Source: Paramicrobacterium humi
Lineage (GTDB): Bacteria; Actinomycetota; Actinomycetes; Actinomycetales; Microbacteriaceae
Assembly: GCF_900105715.1 (NCBI RefSeq)
Contig: NZ_FNRY01000001.1
Coordinates: 62,001-126,000 of the forward strand
Direction: 5' to 3'
Length of the DNA stretch: 64,000 nt
Notes under the pieces: generated by a model
Database searches by the model: none
Seen by the model: the letters and a program-made list of their open reading frames with translations, nothing else
Told to the model about the DNA's origin: nothing
Shown: in pieces, positions 1-10,977 of the stretch
Position numbering within the stretch: the first letter of the stretch is position 1
How the letters are laid out: every line of letters starts with the position of its first letter
Translations under genes and position numbers: made by a program

Positions 1-7
1 GAGCGGT

Positions 8-1369
<1,362 letters not shown>

Positions 1370-1387
1370 TCATGGCCGATTACGGGC

Positions 1388-2704
1388 TCAGCCGCCGAGC
1401 GGCTTGAGCTCGAGCTCGCTCGCGACGCTGTCGCCCGCGCGCACGAAAGCGAATGCGGTGAAGCCGGCGTCGGTGACGCGATCGAGAAGGCCCTTGAGGT
1501 TCTTCACGCGCTTCTCGAGGCGCACTCGCGCGCCCGACGCGAGGAGTTGGGACTTGAGGGAGACGAGCGTCGCCGGGTCGACATCGCGGTCGTAGACGAG
1601 CACGATCTGCTCCCCCGCCGACGCCGCGTCGAGCTCGAGCAGGTCGACGATGCGGTCGAAGCCGAGCGAAGCGCCGGAGGCCGGGACGTCCTGCCCGAGG
1701 AATCGTCCGACGACGCCGTCGTAGCGTCCGCCGCCGCCGAGCGAGTAGCCGAGCTCGGGGTGGTGGATCTCGAAGATCGGGCCCGTGTAGTAGCCCATGC
1801 CGCGCACGAGGAACGGGTCGAACTGCACGAGCGGCACCGCCGTGCGCTCTGCCCCGGCGGCGGCATCCGCCTTCTCGACGGCGAGGCCGATGGCGGCGAG
1901 GTCGGCGATGACGCTCTCGTCGACGCCTGCGGGCAGGCTCGCGCGAATCTGCTCCTCGCCGAAGGGCAGCGCGTCCGCTCCGCCCTCGCGGGTCAGGAAC
2001 TGCTCGAGAGCGTCGACGGCTGGCGCCGTGGCCTCGCGTTCGCGCAGCTCCGCGATCACGCCCGAGACGCCGACCTTGTCGAGCTTGTCGATCGTGATGA
2101 GCACTGACGCGTGCTCCTCGTCGGCGAACCCGAAGGCGGCGAGCATGCCCGTGAGGATGCGGCGGTCGTTGACCCGGAAGGTGAAGCCTGTGATGCCGAG
2201 CTCGCGCAGCGCCGCGGCCGTCGCGGAGAGCAGCTCGATCTCGGCGAGCGGGCCCGTCTCGCCGAAGATGTCGATGTCGCACTGCACGAACTGGCGGTAC
2301 CGGCCCTTCTGCGGCCGCTCGGCCCGCCAGACGGGGGCGATCTGGATGGACCGGAACACCGGCGGCAGCTCTCCGCGGTGCGTCGTGTAGAACCGGGCGA
2401 GCGGAACGGTGAGGTCGAAGCGCAAGCCGAGATCGGCGAGCTCGGCGGTGTCGCCGGATGCCGCGGCAGCGGACAGCTGCTCGGCGGTGAGGCCGCGGCG
2501 CAGCACGTTGAACGTGAGCTTCTCGTTGTCGCCGCCGAGTCCGGCGTGGAGGCGCGTGTAGTCCTCGACGACGGGAGTCTCGATCTCGTCGAAACCGTAG
2601 CGGGTGTAGACCCCGCGGATCAGGCCGAGTGCGTGTTCCCGCTTCGCCTTGTCGGCGGGAAGGTAGTCGCGCATGCCGCGCGGCGGAGTGACGGAAGAAG
2701 CCAT
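1388..2704 (-). CDS. hisS: Histidyl-tRNA synthetase
   Basis: Class II aminoacyl-tRNA synthetase charging tRNA-His, 438 residues. The N-terminal PPRGMRDYLP, the motif 2 region around FRSIQIAPVWRAERPQKGR, the histidine-binding YYTGPIFEIH and GGGRYDGVV, and motif 3 GASLGFDRI are all present, followed by a C-terminal anticodon-binding domain. The longer open frame includes an implausible Arg-rich leader; the ATG at 2704 has GAGG just upstream and matches the family start. It lies 13 nt downstream of mazG and probably belongs to the same transcript. Confidence 0.95.
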   Translation of the reverse strand: MASSVTPPRGMRDYLPADKAKREHALGLIRGVYTRYGFDEIETPVVEDYTRLHAGLGGDNEKLTFNVLRRGLTAEQLSAAAASGDTAELADLGLRFDLTVPLARFYTTHRGELPPVFRSIQIAPVWRAERPQKGRYRQFVQCDIDIFGETGPLAEIELLSATAAALRELGITGFTFRVNDRRILTGMLAAFGFADEEHASVLITIDKLDKVGVSGVIAELREREATAPAVDALEQFLTREGGADALPFGEEQIRASLPAGVDESVIADLAAIGLAVEKADAAAGAERTAVPLVQFDPFLVRGMGYYTGPIFEIHHPELGYSLGGGGRYDGVVGRFLGQDVPASGASLGFDRIVDLLELDAASAGEQIVLVYDRDVDPATLVSLKSQLLASGARVRLEKRVKNLKGLLDRVTDAGFTAFAFVRAGDSVASELELKPLGG

Positions 2705-2717
2705 GGCCTCAATTCTG

Positions 2718-3401
2718 TCACGAGGCCGACGAGCGCCCGCTCGCGCTCCCCTCGGCCCGGCGCACGTCATCGCTCAGTCGCCGCACGGCGCCGCGCAGCG
2801 CGCGTTCCGCGTCAAGCCCGCGCGCTCGCGCGTCGCGCACGATGCCGAGCAGCTGACGGCCGAGCTGCTCTTCGTCCGCGGCGGCGTCGGGGGCGCCGGT
2901 GGAGTCGTATTCCTCGGGGAGCATGTTCGCTCGTTCGGCGCGGCCGATGACCTTGTCGGCGAGCGCGAGCGCCGGAAGCTGCGGCGGGATGCCGTCGAGA
3001 ACGCTTGCGCGGTCGCGCTTCTCGGCCGATTTCGCCGCGCTCCAGAGCCGCAGCACGTCCTCGATCGTCGGCGCGTGCTCTCCGGCGAAGACGTGCGGGT
3101 GGCGGCGCACCATCTTCTCGTGGGCGACGCGGGCGACCTCGTCGAGCGTGAACGACTCTGCGGGCGTGCGGGCGGCGATCTCGGCGTGGAACGCGATCTG
3201 CAGCAGCACGTCGCCGAGTTCCTCGAGCATGGCGTCGGAGTCCGCCGCCTCGACGGCGTCGACGAGCTCATAGCTCTCCTCGATGAGGTAGGTGACGAGC
3301 GAGGCATGCGATTGCGTCTGACTCCATACACAGCGGTCGAGCACGAGGCTCATCGCCTCGGCGAGCGCGCGCATGTTCGGCAGCTCGGGCGCCTCAGGCA
3401 T
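2718..3401 (-). CDS. mazG: MazG-family nucleoside triphosphate pyrophosphohydrolase
   Basis: House-cleaning NTP pyrophosphatase, 227 residues. The all-alpha NTP-PPase signature is visible as EESYELVDAV followed by LEELGDVLLQIAFHAEIA, the Glu/Asp set that binds Mg2+. A C-terminal second half ends in an Arg/Ser-rich tail and looks degenerate, as in other actinobacterial MazG proteins. The ATG overlaps the stop of the aldehyde dehydrogenase gene by 8 nt, so it is translationally coupled. The substrate cannot be read from sequence. Confidence 0.9.
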   Translation of the reverse strand: MPEAPELPNMRALAEAMSLVLDRCVWSQTQSHASLVTYLIEESYELVDAVEAADSDAMLEELGDVLLQIAFHAEIAARTPAESFTLDEVARVAHEKMVRRHPHVFAGEHAPTIEDVLRLWSAAKSAEKRDRASVLDGIPPQLPALALADKVIGRAERANMLPEEYDSTGAPDAAADEEQLGRQLLGIVRDARARGLDAERALRGAVRRLSDDVRRAEGSASGRSSAS

Positions 3402-4836
3402 CGCCGGCCTGCCGTCCCGTGCGGGCGATGATCCGCCGTGCGATCGCGTTCTTCGCCGCCGTGAACGGCGGGTACAGGAGCGCCATGGTGTCGGGGCCGA
3501 GGCTCTTGGAGAGCACCGCCTTCGCGTGGCTGAACGTCGTGAACGAGCGCTCCCCATGGTAGGCGCCCATACCGCTCGCGCCGACGCCGCCGAACGGCAG
3601 ACCGGGAACGCCGAGATGCGCCGCGGGCACATTGAAGCCGAGCCCGCCCGAGGACGTGTCGCGCGTGAACAGCCGGCGCACGGCATCGTCGTCGGAGAAC
3701 ACGTAGAGCGAGAGCGGCTTCTCGCGCGCCGTGATGAAGCTCACGGCGTCGGCGGCATCCGACACGTGCACGATCGGCAGCACGGGGCCGAAGATCTCCT
3801 CGCGCATGAGGGGCGCGTCGCGGTCGATGCCGTTCACGACGGTCGGGGCGACGTAGCGGTCGTCGACGGAGACCTCGCCGCCGATGGCCGCGTTCTCGCC
3901 CGCGAGCAGGTCGCGCATGCGCGCCGTGTGGTCAGTCGTGACCATCCGCCCGTAGTCCGGGCTTCGCGCCGGGTCGTCGCCGTAGAACTCCGCGAGCGCC
4001 TCGCGCAGCAGGGGCACGAGCGCGTCGGCCGTCGCTCGCGTCGCGAGGACGTAGTCGGGGGCGACGCACGTCTGCCCGGCGTTGAGGAGCTTCCCCCACG
4101 CGAGCCGACGCGCGGCGGTCGCGAGGTCGACCGAGTCGTCGATGAACGCGGGCGACTTCCCGCCGAGTTCGAGCGTCACGGGAGTGAGGTGCTCGGCCGC
4201 CGCCTTCGCGACAATGCGACCGACGCGCGTGCTCCCCGTGAAGAAGATGTGATCGAAGCGCTCGGAGAGCAGCGCCGTGGCGGCATCCGCTCCCCCTTCG
4301 ACAACGGCGAGCGCACGCTCGTCGAGGTACACCGGCAGCAGGGCCGCGAGGGCCGCGCTCGTGGCGGGAGCGAGCTCGCTCGGTTTGAGCACGACCGCGT
4401 TTCCCGCGGCGAGCGCACCGACGAGCGGGGCGAGCATGAGCTGCACGGGGTAGTTCCACGGTCCGAGGATGAGGACGGTGCCGAGAGGCTCGAAGACGGT
4501 GCGGGCGGAGGCCGGGGCGAGCACGAGCGGGATGCTCACGCGCCGCGGTCGCAGCCAGCCTCGGAGGTGGCGAAGCGTGTAGTCGACCTCGCCGACGACG
4601 ATGCCGATCTCGCTCACTTGGGCTTCCGTCGGATGCTTGCCGAGGTCGCTGTGCAGGGCGCGCTCGAGCACGTCCTGGTTGTCGATGAGCATGCGGCGCA
4701 ACCCCCGCAGCTGCTCCACGCGCCACGCGTACGGCTTCGTGAGCCCTGATGCGAACGCGGAGCGCACGCGGCGCGCTTCGGCTGCGGCATCCGGCGTGTT
4801 CATCTCCTCCGTCGGCTGGGTCGTCGCTTCGCTCAT
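3394..4836 (-). CDS. Aldehyde dehydrogenase, class 3-like
   Basis: NAD(P)-dependent oxidation of an aldehyde to its acid; 480 residues. The catalytic-Cys motif NAGQTCVAPDY lies near residue 256, with the general-base Glu in VTLELGGKSP and the conserved EEIFGPVLPI. The ending GASGMGAYHG and short length place it with the ALDH3/fatty or coniferyl aldehyde group rather than the longer ALDH1/2 type. The start at 4836 has GGAGG upstream and shares ATGA with the preceding SDR gene, suggesting that the SDR and ALDH act successively on alcohol and aldehyde. The substrate is unknown. Confidence 0.9.
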   Translation of the reverse strand: MSEATTQPTEEMNTPDAAAEARRVRSAFASGLTKPYAWRVEQLRGLRRMLIDNQDVLERALHSDLGKHPTEAQVSEIGIVVGEVDYTLRHLRGWLRPRRVSIPLVLAPASARTVFEPLGTVLILGPWNYPVQLMLAPLVGALAAGNAVVLKPSELAPATSAALAALLPVYLDERALAVVEGGADAATALLSERFDHIFFTGSTRVGRIVAKAAAEHLTPVTLELGGKSPAFIDDSVDLATAARRLAWGKLLNAGQTCVAPDYVLATRATADALVPLLREALAEFYGDDPARSPDYGRMVTTDHTARMRDLLAGENAAIGGEVSVDDRYVAPTVVNGIDRDAPLMREEIFGPVLPIVHVSDAADAVSFITAREKPLSLYVFSDDDAVRRLFTRDTSSGGLGFNVPAAHLGVPGLPFGGVGASGMGAYHGERSFTTFSHAKAVLSKSLGPDTMALLYPPFTAAKNAIARRIIARTGRQAGDA

Positions 4837-5687
4837 CGTGCCTCCTCCGTGTCGGGGACCTCCGTGTGGGCGCGGCCTGTGAAGGCGTCCATGGACGTGT
4901 AGACGCCGAGCGCGCCGGCGACGGCGTCCCACGCGGGAGCGGGCAGCACGCCGCGCAGCGCACGCGACAGCGACACCGACCACGGCGTGTAGCGCAGCGG
5001 CGTCGCCCGCAGCATGGCGCGCCACGCCCGATCGACCGCGACGTCCGGGTCGAGAACGGGAGTGAGCAGCGGGCCGCGAGCGCCCGCGAACATTCCCGTC
5101 GCGATGTACGAGGGGCAGAACGTCGTGACGCGCACGTGGTCGGCGCCGGCAGCCGCAAGCTCGAGACGCAGTGAGTCGCTCCAGCCGACCATCGCCCACT
5201 TCGACGCCGCATACGCAGCCATGCGCGGGTTCGCGAGGGTTCCGGCGGCGGAGGCGATGTTGAGGATGCGCTTGGCCCGGCCCGCGTCCGCGATCATCGC
5301 CGGCAGCAGCTGACGGGCGACATGCATGGCGCCGAGCGCATTGACGCGCATGGTGAGGTCCGCGTCGGCGGGCTGCGCCTCCCAGAAGTAGTCGTTTCCG
5401 CGCACGATGCCCGCGTTGTTGATGAGGATGTCGGGAGCGGCGCCGTCGTTCAGGCGCGCCGTCGCGGCATCCGCCACCGCCTCCGGGCTCGCGACGTCGA
5501 CGACGCGCGAGTGGATCGTCGTGCGGGAACGGGACAGCGCCGTCGCTGCATCATCGAGCGCGATCGGGTCGATGTCCCACAGGGTCACGGATGCCGCCGA
5601 CTCGAGCACAGCCCGTTCAGCGTACCGGAGCCCCATGCCGGAAGCCGCTCCGGTGACGAGGACGTGCGCGTTGGCTGCGGATGACAA
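4833..5687 (-). CDS. Short-chain dehydrogenase/reductase
   Basis: Classical SDR with TGAASGMG nucleotide-binding glycine motif, NNAGI and the YAASK catalytic Tyr-Lys, plus a C-terminal extension. An ATG at 5711 opens the frame but lacks a Shine-Dalgarno. A TTG at 5687 sits 5 nt after GGGAGG and still leaves the whole Rossmann fold, so it is preferred (284 residues); the ATG start (292 residues) remains possible. The gene is first in the SDR-ALDH-mazG-hisS-eno chain and divergent from nhaA. It resembles retinol/acyl-alcohol dehydrogenase-type SDRs, which fits the coupled ALDH3-like gene; that pairing is inference. Confidence 0.87.
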   Translation of the reverse strand: MSSAANAHVLVTGAASGMGLRYAERAVLESAASVTLWDIDPIALDDAATALSRSRTTIHSRVVDVASPEAVADAATARLNDGAAPDILINNAGIVRGNDYFWEAQPADADLTMRVNALGAMHVARQLLPAMIADAGRAKRILNIASAAGTLANPRMAAYAASKWAMVGWSDSLRLELAAAGADHVRVTTFCPSYIATGMFAGARGPLLTPVLDPDVAVDRAWRAMLRATPLRYTPWSVSLSRALRGVLPAPAWDAVAGALGVYTSMDAFTGRAHTEVPDTEEAR

Positions 5688-5727
5688 TGGGGCCTCCCGA
5701 GGTGTGTGCATCAGCCTACGCGACCCG

Positions 5728-5790
5728 TATACTGAGCGACGGTGAGCCGGGAAGTCTGGTCGGCAGTTCGCTGACCGCGCCCGAGGGGAT
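5728..5790 (+). promoter_or_regulatory. nhaA promoter and structured leader
   Basis: TATACT at 5728-5733 is a good -10 element, placing the start of transcription near 5740. The leader folds into a 7-bp hairpin, 5758-5764 with 5770-5776 (one G-U), loop AGTTC. It is enclosed by CGGG 5748-5751 pairing with CCCG 5780-5783, immediately before the GAGGGGA ribosome binding site. The compact fold touching the binding site suggests a cation-responsive leader; I cannot assign it to a known riboswitch family. Confidence 0.4.
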
Positions 5791-5794
5791 ACTC

Positions 5795-7126
5795 ATGACC
5801 GCTAACCGCACTGGCCGCACCGTTCTCGGCAGGGGCAGCTTCACCGAGGCGAAGCGCATCGGCGAGTTGCTGCGCACGGAGACCGTCGGCGGCTCCCTTC
5901 TGGTCGTCGCCGCGATCATCGCCATCGTGTGGGCGAACTCGCCGTGGGCGGATGGCTACTTCGCCGTTCGCGACATCACGATCGGATACGCCCCGCTGCA
6001 CCTCGAGCTGACGATCGGCGAATGGGCGTCGGACGGTCTGCTCGCGATCTTCTTCTTCCTCACCGGTCTCGAGCTGAAGAAGGAGTTCGTCGCCGGCGAC
6101 CTGCGCTCCCCCGCGACCGCGCTCGTGCCGGTCGCCGCCGCGTTCGGCGGCGTCGCGGTTCCGGCGATCATCTACACCCTCATCAACCTCGGCTCTGACC
6201 GACTGCACGGCTGGGCGATCCCCACTGCCACCGACATCGCGTTCGCCGTCGCGGTTCTCGCGATCATCGGCTCGAGCCTGCCGAGCGCGCTGCGCATCTT
6301 CCTGCTGACGCTCGCCGTCGTCGACGACCTCATCGCCATCGTCATCATCGCGATCTTCTACGCGCAGGGCGTCGAATGGGCGCCGCTGCTGCTCACCCTC
6401 ATTCCCGTCGCGGTGTACGCGTTCCTGACCCACGCGTTCCCCCGCTTCTTCCGGCGGCGCAAGTGGGCGGCGTGGGCGATCCTGCTGCCGATCGGCCTCG
6501 TCGCGTGGGCGCTCCTGCACGCGTCGGGCATCCATGCGACGATCGCGGGCGTCGCGCTGGGCTTCTGCGTGCCCGTGCTGCGCAGCCGGAAGCACGGCGG
6601 CCCCGAGGCGGGTCCGGGTCTGGCCGAAGTGCTCGAGCACCGGCTGCGTCCGCTCTCCACGGGGTTCGCGGTGCCCGTGTTCGCGTTCTTCGCCGCCGGT
6701 GTCGCGATCGGCGGTCCCGAGGGCTTCCTCGAGGCGCTCACCGACCCCGTCATGATCGGCATCACCGCCGGCCTCGTTCTCGGCAAGCCCATCGGCATCA
6801 CCCTCACGACGTGGGTGCTCACCCGGTTCACGAAGGCGCGCCTTGACGACTCTCTCGCGTGGATCGATGTGATCGGCATGGGCTTGCTCGGCGGCATCGG
6901 CTTCACCGTCTCGCTTCTCGTGGCCGAGCTGAGCTTCGCGCACCCGAGCCCACACATCGACCATGCGAAGATCGCCATCTTCACGGCATCCGTTCTCGCC
7001 GCCCTGCTCGCCACGGTCGTGCTGCGCATCCGCAACCGGCACTACCGGCTCATCGCCGAGCAGGAGACCGTCGACGCCGATGAGAACGGCGTCCCCGACG
7101 TGTACGAGAAGCGCGACGACAGCTGA
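5795..7126 (+). CDS. nhaA: Na+/H+ antiporter NhaA
   Basis: Integral membrane antiporter exporting Na+ (and Li+) in exchange for protons; 443 residues with about 12 hydrophobic segments. Family blocks visible are the [12 protein letters not shown] segment, the ion-site region [14 protein letters not shown] and [10 protein letters not shown] with paired aspartates, and [14 protein letters not shown] hydrophilic C-tail rich in Asp/Glu follows. The start at 5795 has GAGGGGA upstream and matches the family; the frame extends upstream without support. Convergent with mfd. Confidence 0.95.
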   Translation: MTANRTGRTVLGRGSFTEAKRIGELLRTETVGGSLLVVAAIIAIVWANSPWADGYFAVRDITIGYAPLHLELTIGEWASDGLLAIFFFLTGLELKKEFVAGDLRSPATALVPVAAAFGGVAVPAIIYTLINLGSDRLHGWAIPTATDIAFAVAVLAIIGSSLPSALRIFLLTLAVVDDLIAIVIIAIFYAQGVEWAPLLLTLIPVAVYAFLTHAFPRFFRRRKWAAWAILLPIGLVAWALLHASGIHATIAGVALGFCVPVLRSRKHGGPEAGPGLAEVLEHRLRPLSTGFAVPVFAFFAAGVAIGGPEGFLEALTDPVMIGITAGLVLGKPIGITLTTWVLTRFTKARLDDSLAWIDVIGMGLLGGIGFTVSLLVAELSFAHPSPHIDHAKIAIFTASVLAALLATVVLRIRNRHYRLIAEQETVDADENGVPDVYEKRDDS

Positions 7127-7147
7127 CGTCGCGGCTCGCGTCGCCGG

Positions 7148-10100
7148 TCAGCTCGTCGAGGTCGCCGGCTCACGCTCCTTCAGCGGGAGGATCGCGTCGA
7201 GCAGCTGTCGCACCCACTGGATGAGCTCGGCGTCGGGCATGGGCTCGCCGTTCGGCTGCGGCATGGGCACCACGAGGGCGTTCGCCTGCGACAGCAGTTT
7301 GGCCTTCGGGTACATGCGCCGAAGGCGCGCTTGGATCGAGTCGGGCAGGTCCACGGGCGCCAGCCGCAGATTGCTTCCCATCGCGACGAGGTCGCTGAGG
7401 TTCGATCGCTGTGCGCGCTGGCGCAGCTTCGTCACCTCGACGAGCGCTGCGACTCGCTCCGGCAGGGGCCCGTAGCGGTCGGTGAGCTCGTCGATGACGA
7501 GCCCGATCTGGTCGTCGGCGGCAGTCGGCGCCGCGGCCGCGGAGAGCTTCTGGTAGGCCTCGAGTCGCAGCCGCTCGCTGTCGATGTAGTCCTCGGGGAT
7601 GTGCGCGTCGACGGGCAGCTCGAGTCGCAGCTCGGTCTGCCCTTCGGCGACGTCTCCGCGGAATGTCGACACGGCCTCGCCGATCATCCGCAAGTACAGG
7701 TCGAAGCCGACGCCGGCGATGTGTCCGGCCTGCTCCCCGCCGAGCAGGTTTCCCGCTCCGCGGATCTCGAGGTCCTTGAGCGCCACTTGCATTCCGCTGC
7801 CGAGCTCGTTGTTCGCCGCGATCGTCTCGAGCCGGTCCTGCGCAGTCTCCGAGAGCGGCTTGGTGCCGTCGTAGAGGAAGTACGCGTAGGCGCGCTCCCG
7901 GCCGCGGCCGACGCGCCCGCGAAGCTGGTGCAGCTGGCTCAGCCCGTACTTGTCGGCGCGATCGATGATGATCGTGTTCGCGTTCTGGATGTCAAGCCCC
8001 GTCTCGATGATCGTCGTGCACACGAGCACGTCGAACCGGCGCTCCCAGAAGTCCACGACGACCTGCTCGAGCGTCGACTCCGAGAGCTTGCCGTGCGCGA
8101 TGGCGATGCGCGCCTCGGGCACGAGCTCGGCGAGGTGTGAGGCGACGCGATTGATGCTCGACACGCGGTTGTGCACGAAGAACACCTGCCCCTCGCGCAG
8201 CAGCTCCCGCCGGATCGCCGCGGCGACTTGCTTGTCGTTGTCGGGGCCGACGAAACTCAGAATCGGATGCCGCTCCTCGGGCGGCGTCGCGAGTGTGGAC
8301 ATCTCCCGGATTCCGGTGACAGCCATCTCGAGCGTGCGCGGAATCGGCGTCGCGCTCATCGCGAGCACATCCACGTTCGTCTTGAGCTTCTTCAGCGCGT
8401 CCTTGTGCTCGACGCCGAATCGCTGCTCCTCGTCGACGATGACGAGACCGAGGTCTTTGAACAGCACGCTGTCGGACAGCAGCCGGTGGGTTCCGATGAC
8501 CATGTCGACCGTGCCGAGAGCGAGCCCGTCGATGACCTCGCGGGCTTCCTTGTCGGTCTGGAAACGGCTGAGCGCGCGCAAGTGCACCGGGAACCCGGCG
8601 AAGCGCTCCTGGAATGTCTCGGCGTGCTGCTTGACGAGCAGCGTCGTGGGCACGAGCATGGCGACTTGCTTGCCGTCCTGGATCGCCTTGAACGCGGCGC
8701 GCACGGCCACTTCGGTTTTGCCGAAGCCCACATCGCCCGACAGCAGGCGATCCATCGGGATCGGACGCTCCATGTCGCGCTTGACTTCGTCGATCGTGGT
8801 CAGCTGATCGGGCGTCTCGGCGAACGGGAACGCGTCCTCGAGTTCGCGCTGCCACGGCGTGTCCTGCCCGAACGCGTGGCCCTTCGACGCCATGCGGGCG
8901 GCGTAGAGCTTGACGAGCTCGACCGCGATGTCGCGCACGGCCTTCCGTGCGCGACTCTTGGCCTGAGACCAGTCGCTTCCGCCCATCTTCGACAGCTGCG
9001 GGGACTCGCCGCCTACGTAGCGCGTGAGCAGGTCGAGCTGGTCGGTCGGCACGAGAAGCTTGTCGCCCGGGTACCCGCGCTTCGAGGGCGCGTACTCGAG
9101 AACGAGGTACTCGCGCACCGTCTTCACCGGGTGCCGTCCGCCGCTCGAGACTTCGCGCTTCGTCATCTCAACGAACCGGCCGATGCCGTGCGTCTGGTGC
9201 ACGACGTGGTCGCCGGCCTTCAGCTGCAGCGGGTCGACGACGTTCTTGCGCCGTGTCGCGAGCTTCTTGACGGCGCGTGAATCATAGCCGACCGCGCGGC
9301 CGTAGAACTCGGCCTCGCCGAGAACGGCGAGCTGGATCTCCGGCAGCTCGAAGCCGCTCTCGATCACGGCGTGCACGAGGTAGACGACGCCCGCGTCGGG
9401 CTCGTCCGGGAATTCCTCGACGATGCGCGCGGGAATGCCGCGCTCACTCAGCACGTCGAGGGCGCGCTCGACGAGGCCCTGCCCCTGCGCGGCCACGAGG
9501 ACCGTCCAGTCGGCGCGCCGTCTTTCGTCGACGTGCTCGATGGCGCCGTCGACGTTGCCCTGGAAGCTCGGCACAGCGTCGGCAGCGACGCGCACGGCCA
9601 TGATCTCCTCGAGCTCGAGCTCTTCCGGCAGCACCTCGGGCCCCTGCTGGAAGGGGCTGAACGTCCACCACGGCTGCTCTGCCTTCGTCTCGCCCGGTCG
9701 AGAGAACTTGACGGCGTCCTTCAGCTCGCTCAGGCTGATGAACTCGCCGCTCCCGAGATCGATGGGCGTCTGGGCGCCGGCCGTCGCCGCGCTCCACGCG
9801 GCCTCGAGGAACTCCCGGTTCGTCTCCGAAAGGCTGATCGCACGGTTGGCGACGCGCTCAGGCGACATGACCGCCACACCCGTGCCCGCCGGGAGGTAGT
9901 GCTCGATCGTGACGAGACGCTCGAGCAGAGCCGGTGCGAGCGACTCCATCCCTTCGACGGGGATTCCCTGCGCGATCTTCTCGAGCATCGTCGAGAGGTT
10001 CGGGAACTCGGGCATCATCTCCGCGGCGCGCTGCCGGACGCTCGGCGAGAGCAGCAGCTCCCGCGCAGGCAGGAGGCTGACGGACTCGATGGTCTCGGTG

Positions 10101-10762
10101 CTCGAGCGCTGGTCGGCGACGGAGAACGGCCGGATCTGGTCGACCTCGTCCCCGAAGAAGTCGACGCGCACGGGGTGTTCCGCCGTCGTCGGGAAGACGT
10201 CGAGAATGCCGCCGCGCACGGCGAACTCCCCGCGCCGGGAGACGAGGTCGACGCGCGTGTAGGCGAGGTCGATGAGGGCGGTCGTCACCGCGCCGAGGTC
10301 GTGGCCGCGGCTGCCCACGCGAAGCGTGACGGGTTCGATCGCGGTGAGGTCGCCGGCGATCGGCTGGAGCGCCGCACGCACCGAAGCGACAATCACGAGC
10401 GGCTTCTCACCCTGCCACGTCGACATGCGCCAGAGAGCGTCGATGCGCTTGCCGACGATCTCCGAGCTCGGGCTGAGCCGCTCGTGCGGCAGCGTCTCCC
10501 ACGCGGGAAACGGCACGATCTCCGCGTCGGGAAGGAGGCTCGGCAGCGACTGCTGAATGCTCTCCGAGTCGCGACCCGTCGCTGTGACGACGAGAACCGC
10601 CGGCGGGAGGCCCGCGGCGCGTCGCCGCTCGACGAGCGCAGCGAGAAGCGGAAGCCGCGCACCGTCCGTCACCGAGAAGTCGGCGTCCTGCGCCGAGTAG
10701 CTGAGGGCCGTCGCGAAGCTGGAGTCCCGTGCGAGCGCATGGGTGAGGCCCTGAAGTTTCAC
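7148..10762 (-). CDS. mfd: Transcription-repair coupling factor
   Basis: Mfd displaces RNA polymerase stalled at DNA damage and recruits UvrA. The 1204 residues show the expected order: UvrB-like N-terminal module, CarD-like RNA-polymerase-interacting domain (GDHVVHQTHGIGRFVE near residue 500), RecG-like translocase with Walker A GDVGFGKTE, the DEEQRFG box and SATPIPRT, then the TRCF C-terminal domain. The start is a GTG at 10762 without a clear Shine-Dalgarno. Length and domain set are complete. Confidence 0.97.
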   Translation of the reverse strand: MKLQGLTHALARDSSFATALSYSAQDADFSVTDGARLPLLAALVERRRAAGLPPAVLVVTATGRDSESIQQSLPSLLPDAEIVPFPAWETLPHERLSPSSEIVGKRIDALWRMSTWQGEKPLVIVASVRAALQPIAGDLTAIEPVTLRVGSRGHDLGAVTTALIDLAYTRVDLVSRRGEFAVRGGILDVFPTTAEHPVRVDFFGDEVDQIRPFSVADQRSSTETIESVSLLPARELLLSPSVRQRAAEMMPEFPNLSTMLEKIAQGIPVEGMESLAPALLERLVTIEHYLPAGTGVAVMSPERVANRAISLSETNREFLEAAWSAATAGAQTPIDLGSGEFISLSELKDAVKFSRPGETKAEQPWWTFSPFQQGPEVLPEELELEEIMAVRVAADAVPSFQGNVDGAIEHVDERRRADWTVLVAAQGQGLVERALDVLSERGIPARIVEEFPDEPDAGVVYLVHAVIESGFELPEIQLAVLGEAEFYGRAVGYDSRAVKKLATRRKNVVDPLQLKAGDHVVHQTHGIGRFVEMTKREVSSGGRHPVKTVREYLVLEYAPSKRGYPGDKLLVPTDQLDLLTRYVGGESPQLSKMGGSDWSQAKSRARKAVRDIAVELVKLYAARMASKGHAFGQDTPWQRELEDAFPFAETPDQLTTIDEVKRDMERPIPMDRLLSGDVGFGKTEVAVRAAFKAIQDGKQVAMLVPTTLLVKQHAETFQERFAGFPVHLRALSRFQTDKEAREVIDGLALGTVDMVIGTHRLLSDSVLFKDLGLVIVDEEQRFGVEHKDALKKLKTNVDVLAMSATPIPRTLEMAVTGIREMSTLATPPEERHPILSFVGPDNDKQVAAAIRRELLREGQVFFVHNRVSSINRVASHLAELVPEARIAIAHGKLSESTLEQVVVDFWERRFDVLVCTTIIETGLDIQNANTIIIDRADKYGLSQLHQLRGRVGRGRERAYAYFLYDGTKPLSETAQDRLETIAANNELGSGMQVALKDLEIRGAGNLLGGEQAGHIAGVGFDLYLRMIGEAVSTFRGDVAEGQTELRLELPVDAHIPEDYIDSERLRLEAYQKLSAAAAPTAADDQIGLVIDELTDRYGPLPERVAALVEVTKLRQRAQRSNLSDLVAMGSNLRLAPVDLPDSIQARLRRMYPKAKLLSQANALVVPMPQPNGEPMPDAELIQWVRQLLDAILPLKEREPATSTS

Positions 10763-10977
10763 TCGAGCATTCTATGCGCCGTCCCTGACACGACGGGGTG
10801 GACGGCGAGTTCGCGCGAACACCACTTGCCCCCTGCACGGGGCACACGCGCCTACTCGACCTCCGCACTTCTCACAAGGGGTTGAGCAGTAGTAGAAGCG
10901 GTGATTCGGTGAGGACTGTACTTCCCGTCGACATCCAGGATCGTCGACGCGGCTCTGCAAGAGAACGGGGTGGAATC

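Noticed and set aside
3373-4749. A 458-codon plus-strand frame opposite the aldehyde dehydrogenase
   Set aside because: Same shadow effect; biased composition, no ribosome binding site, no recognisable fold.
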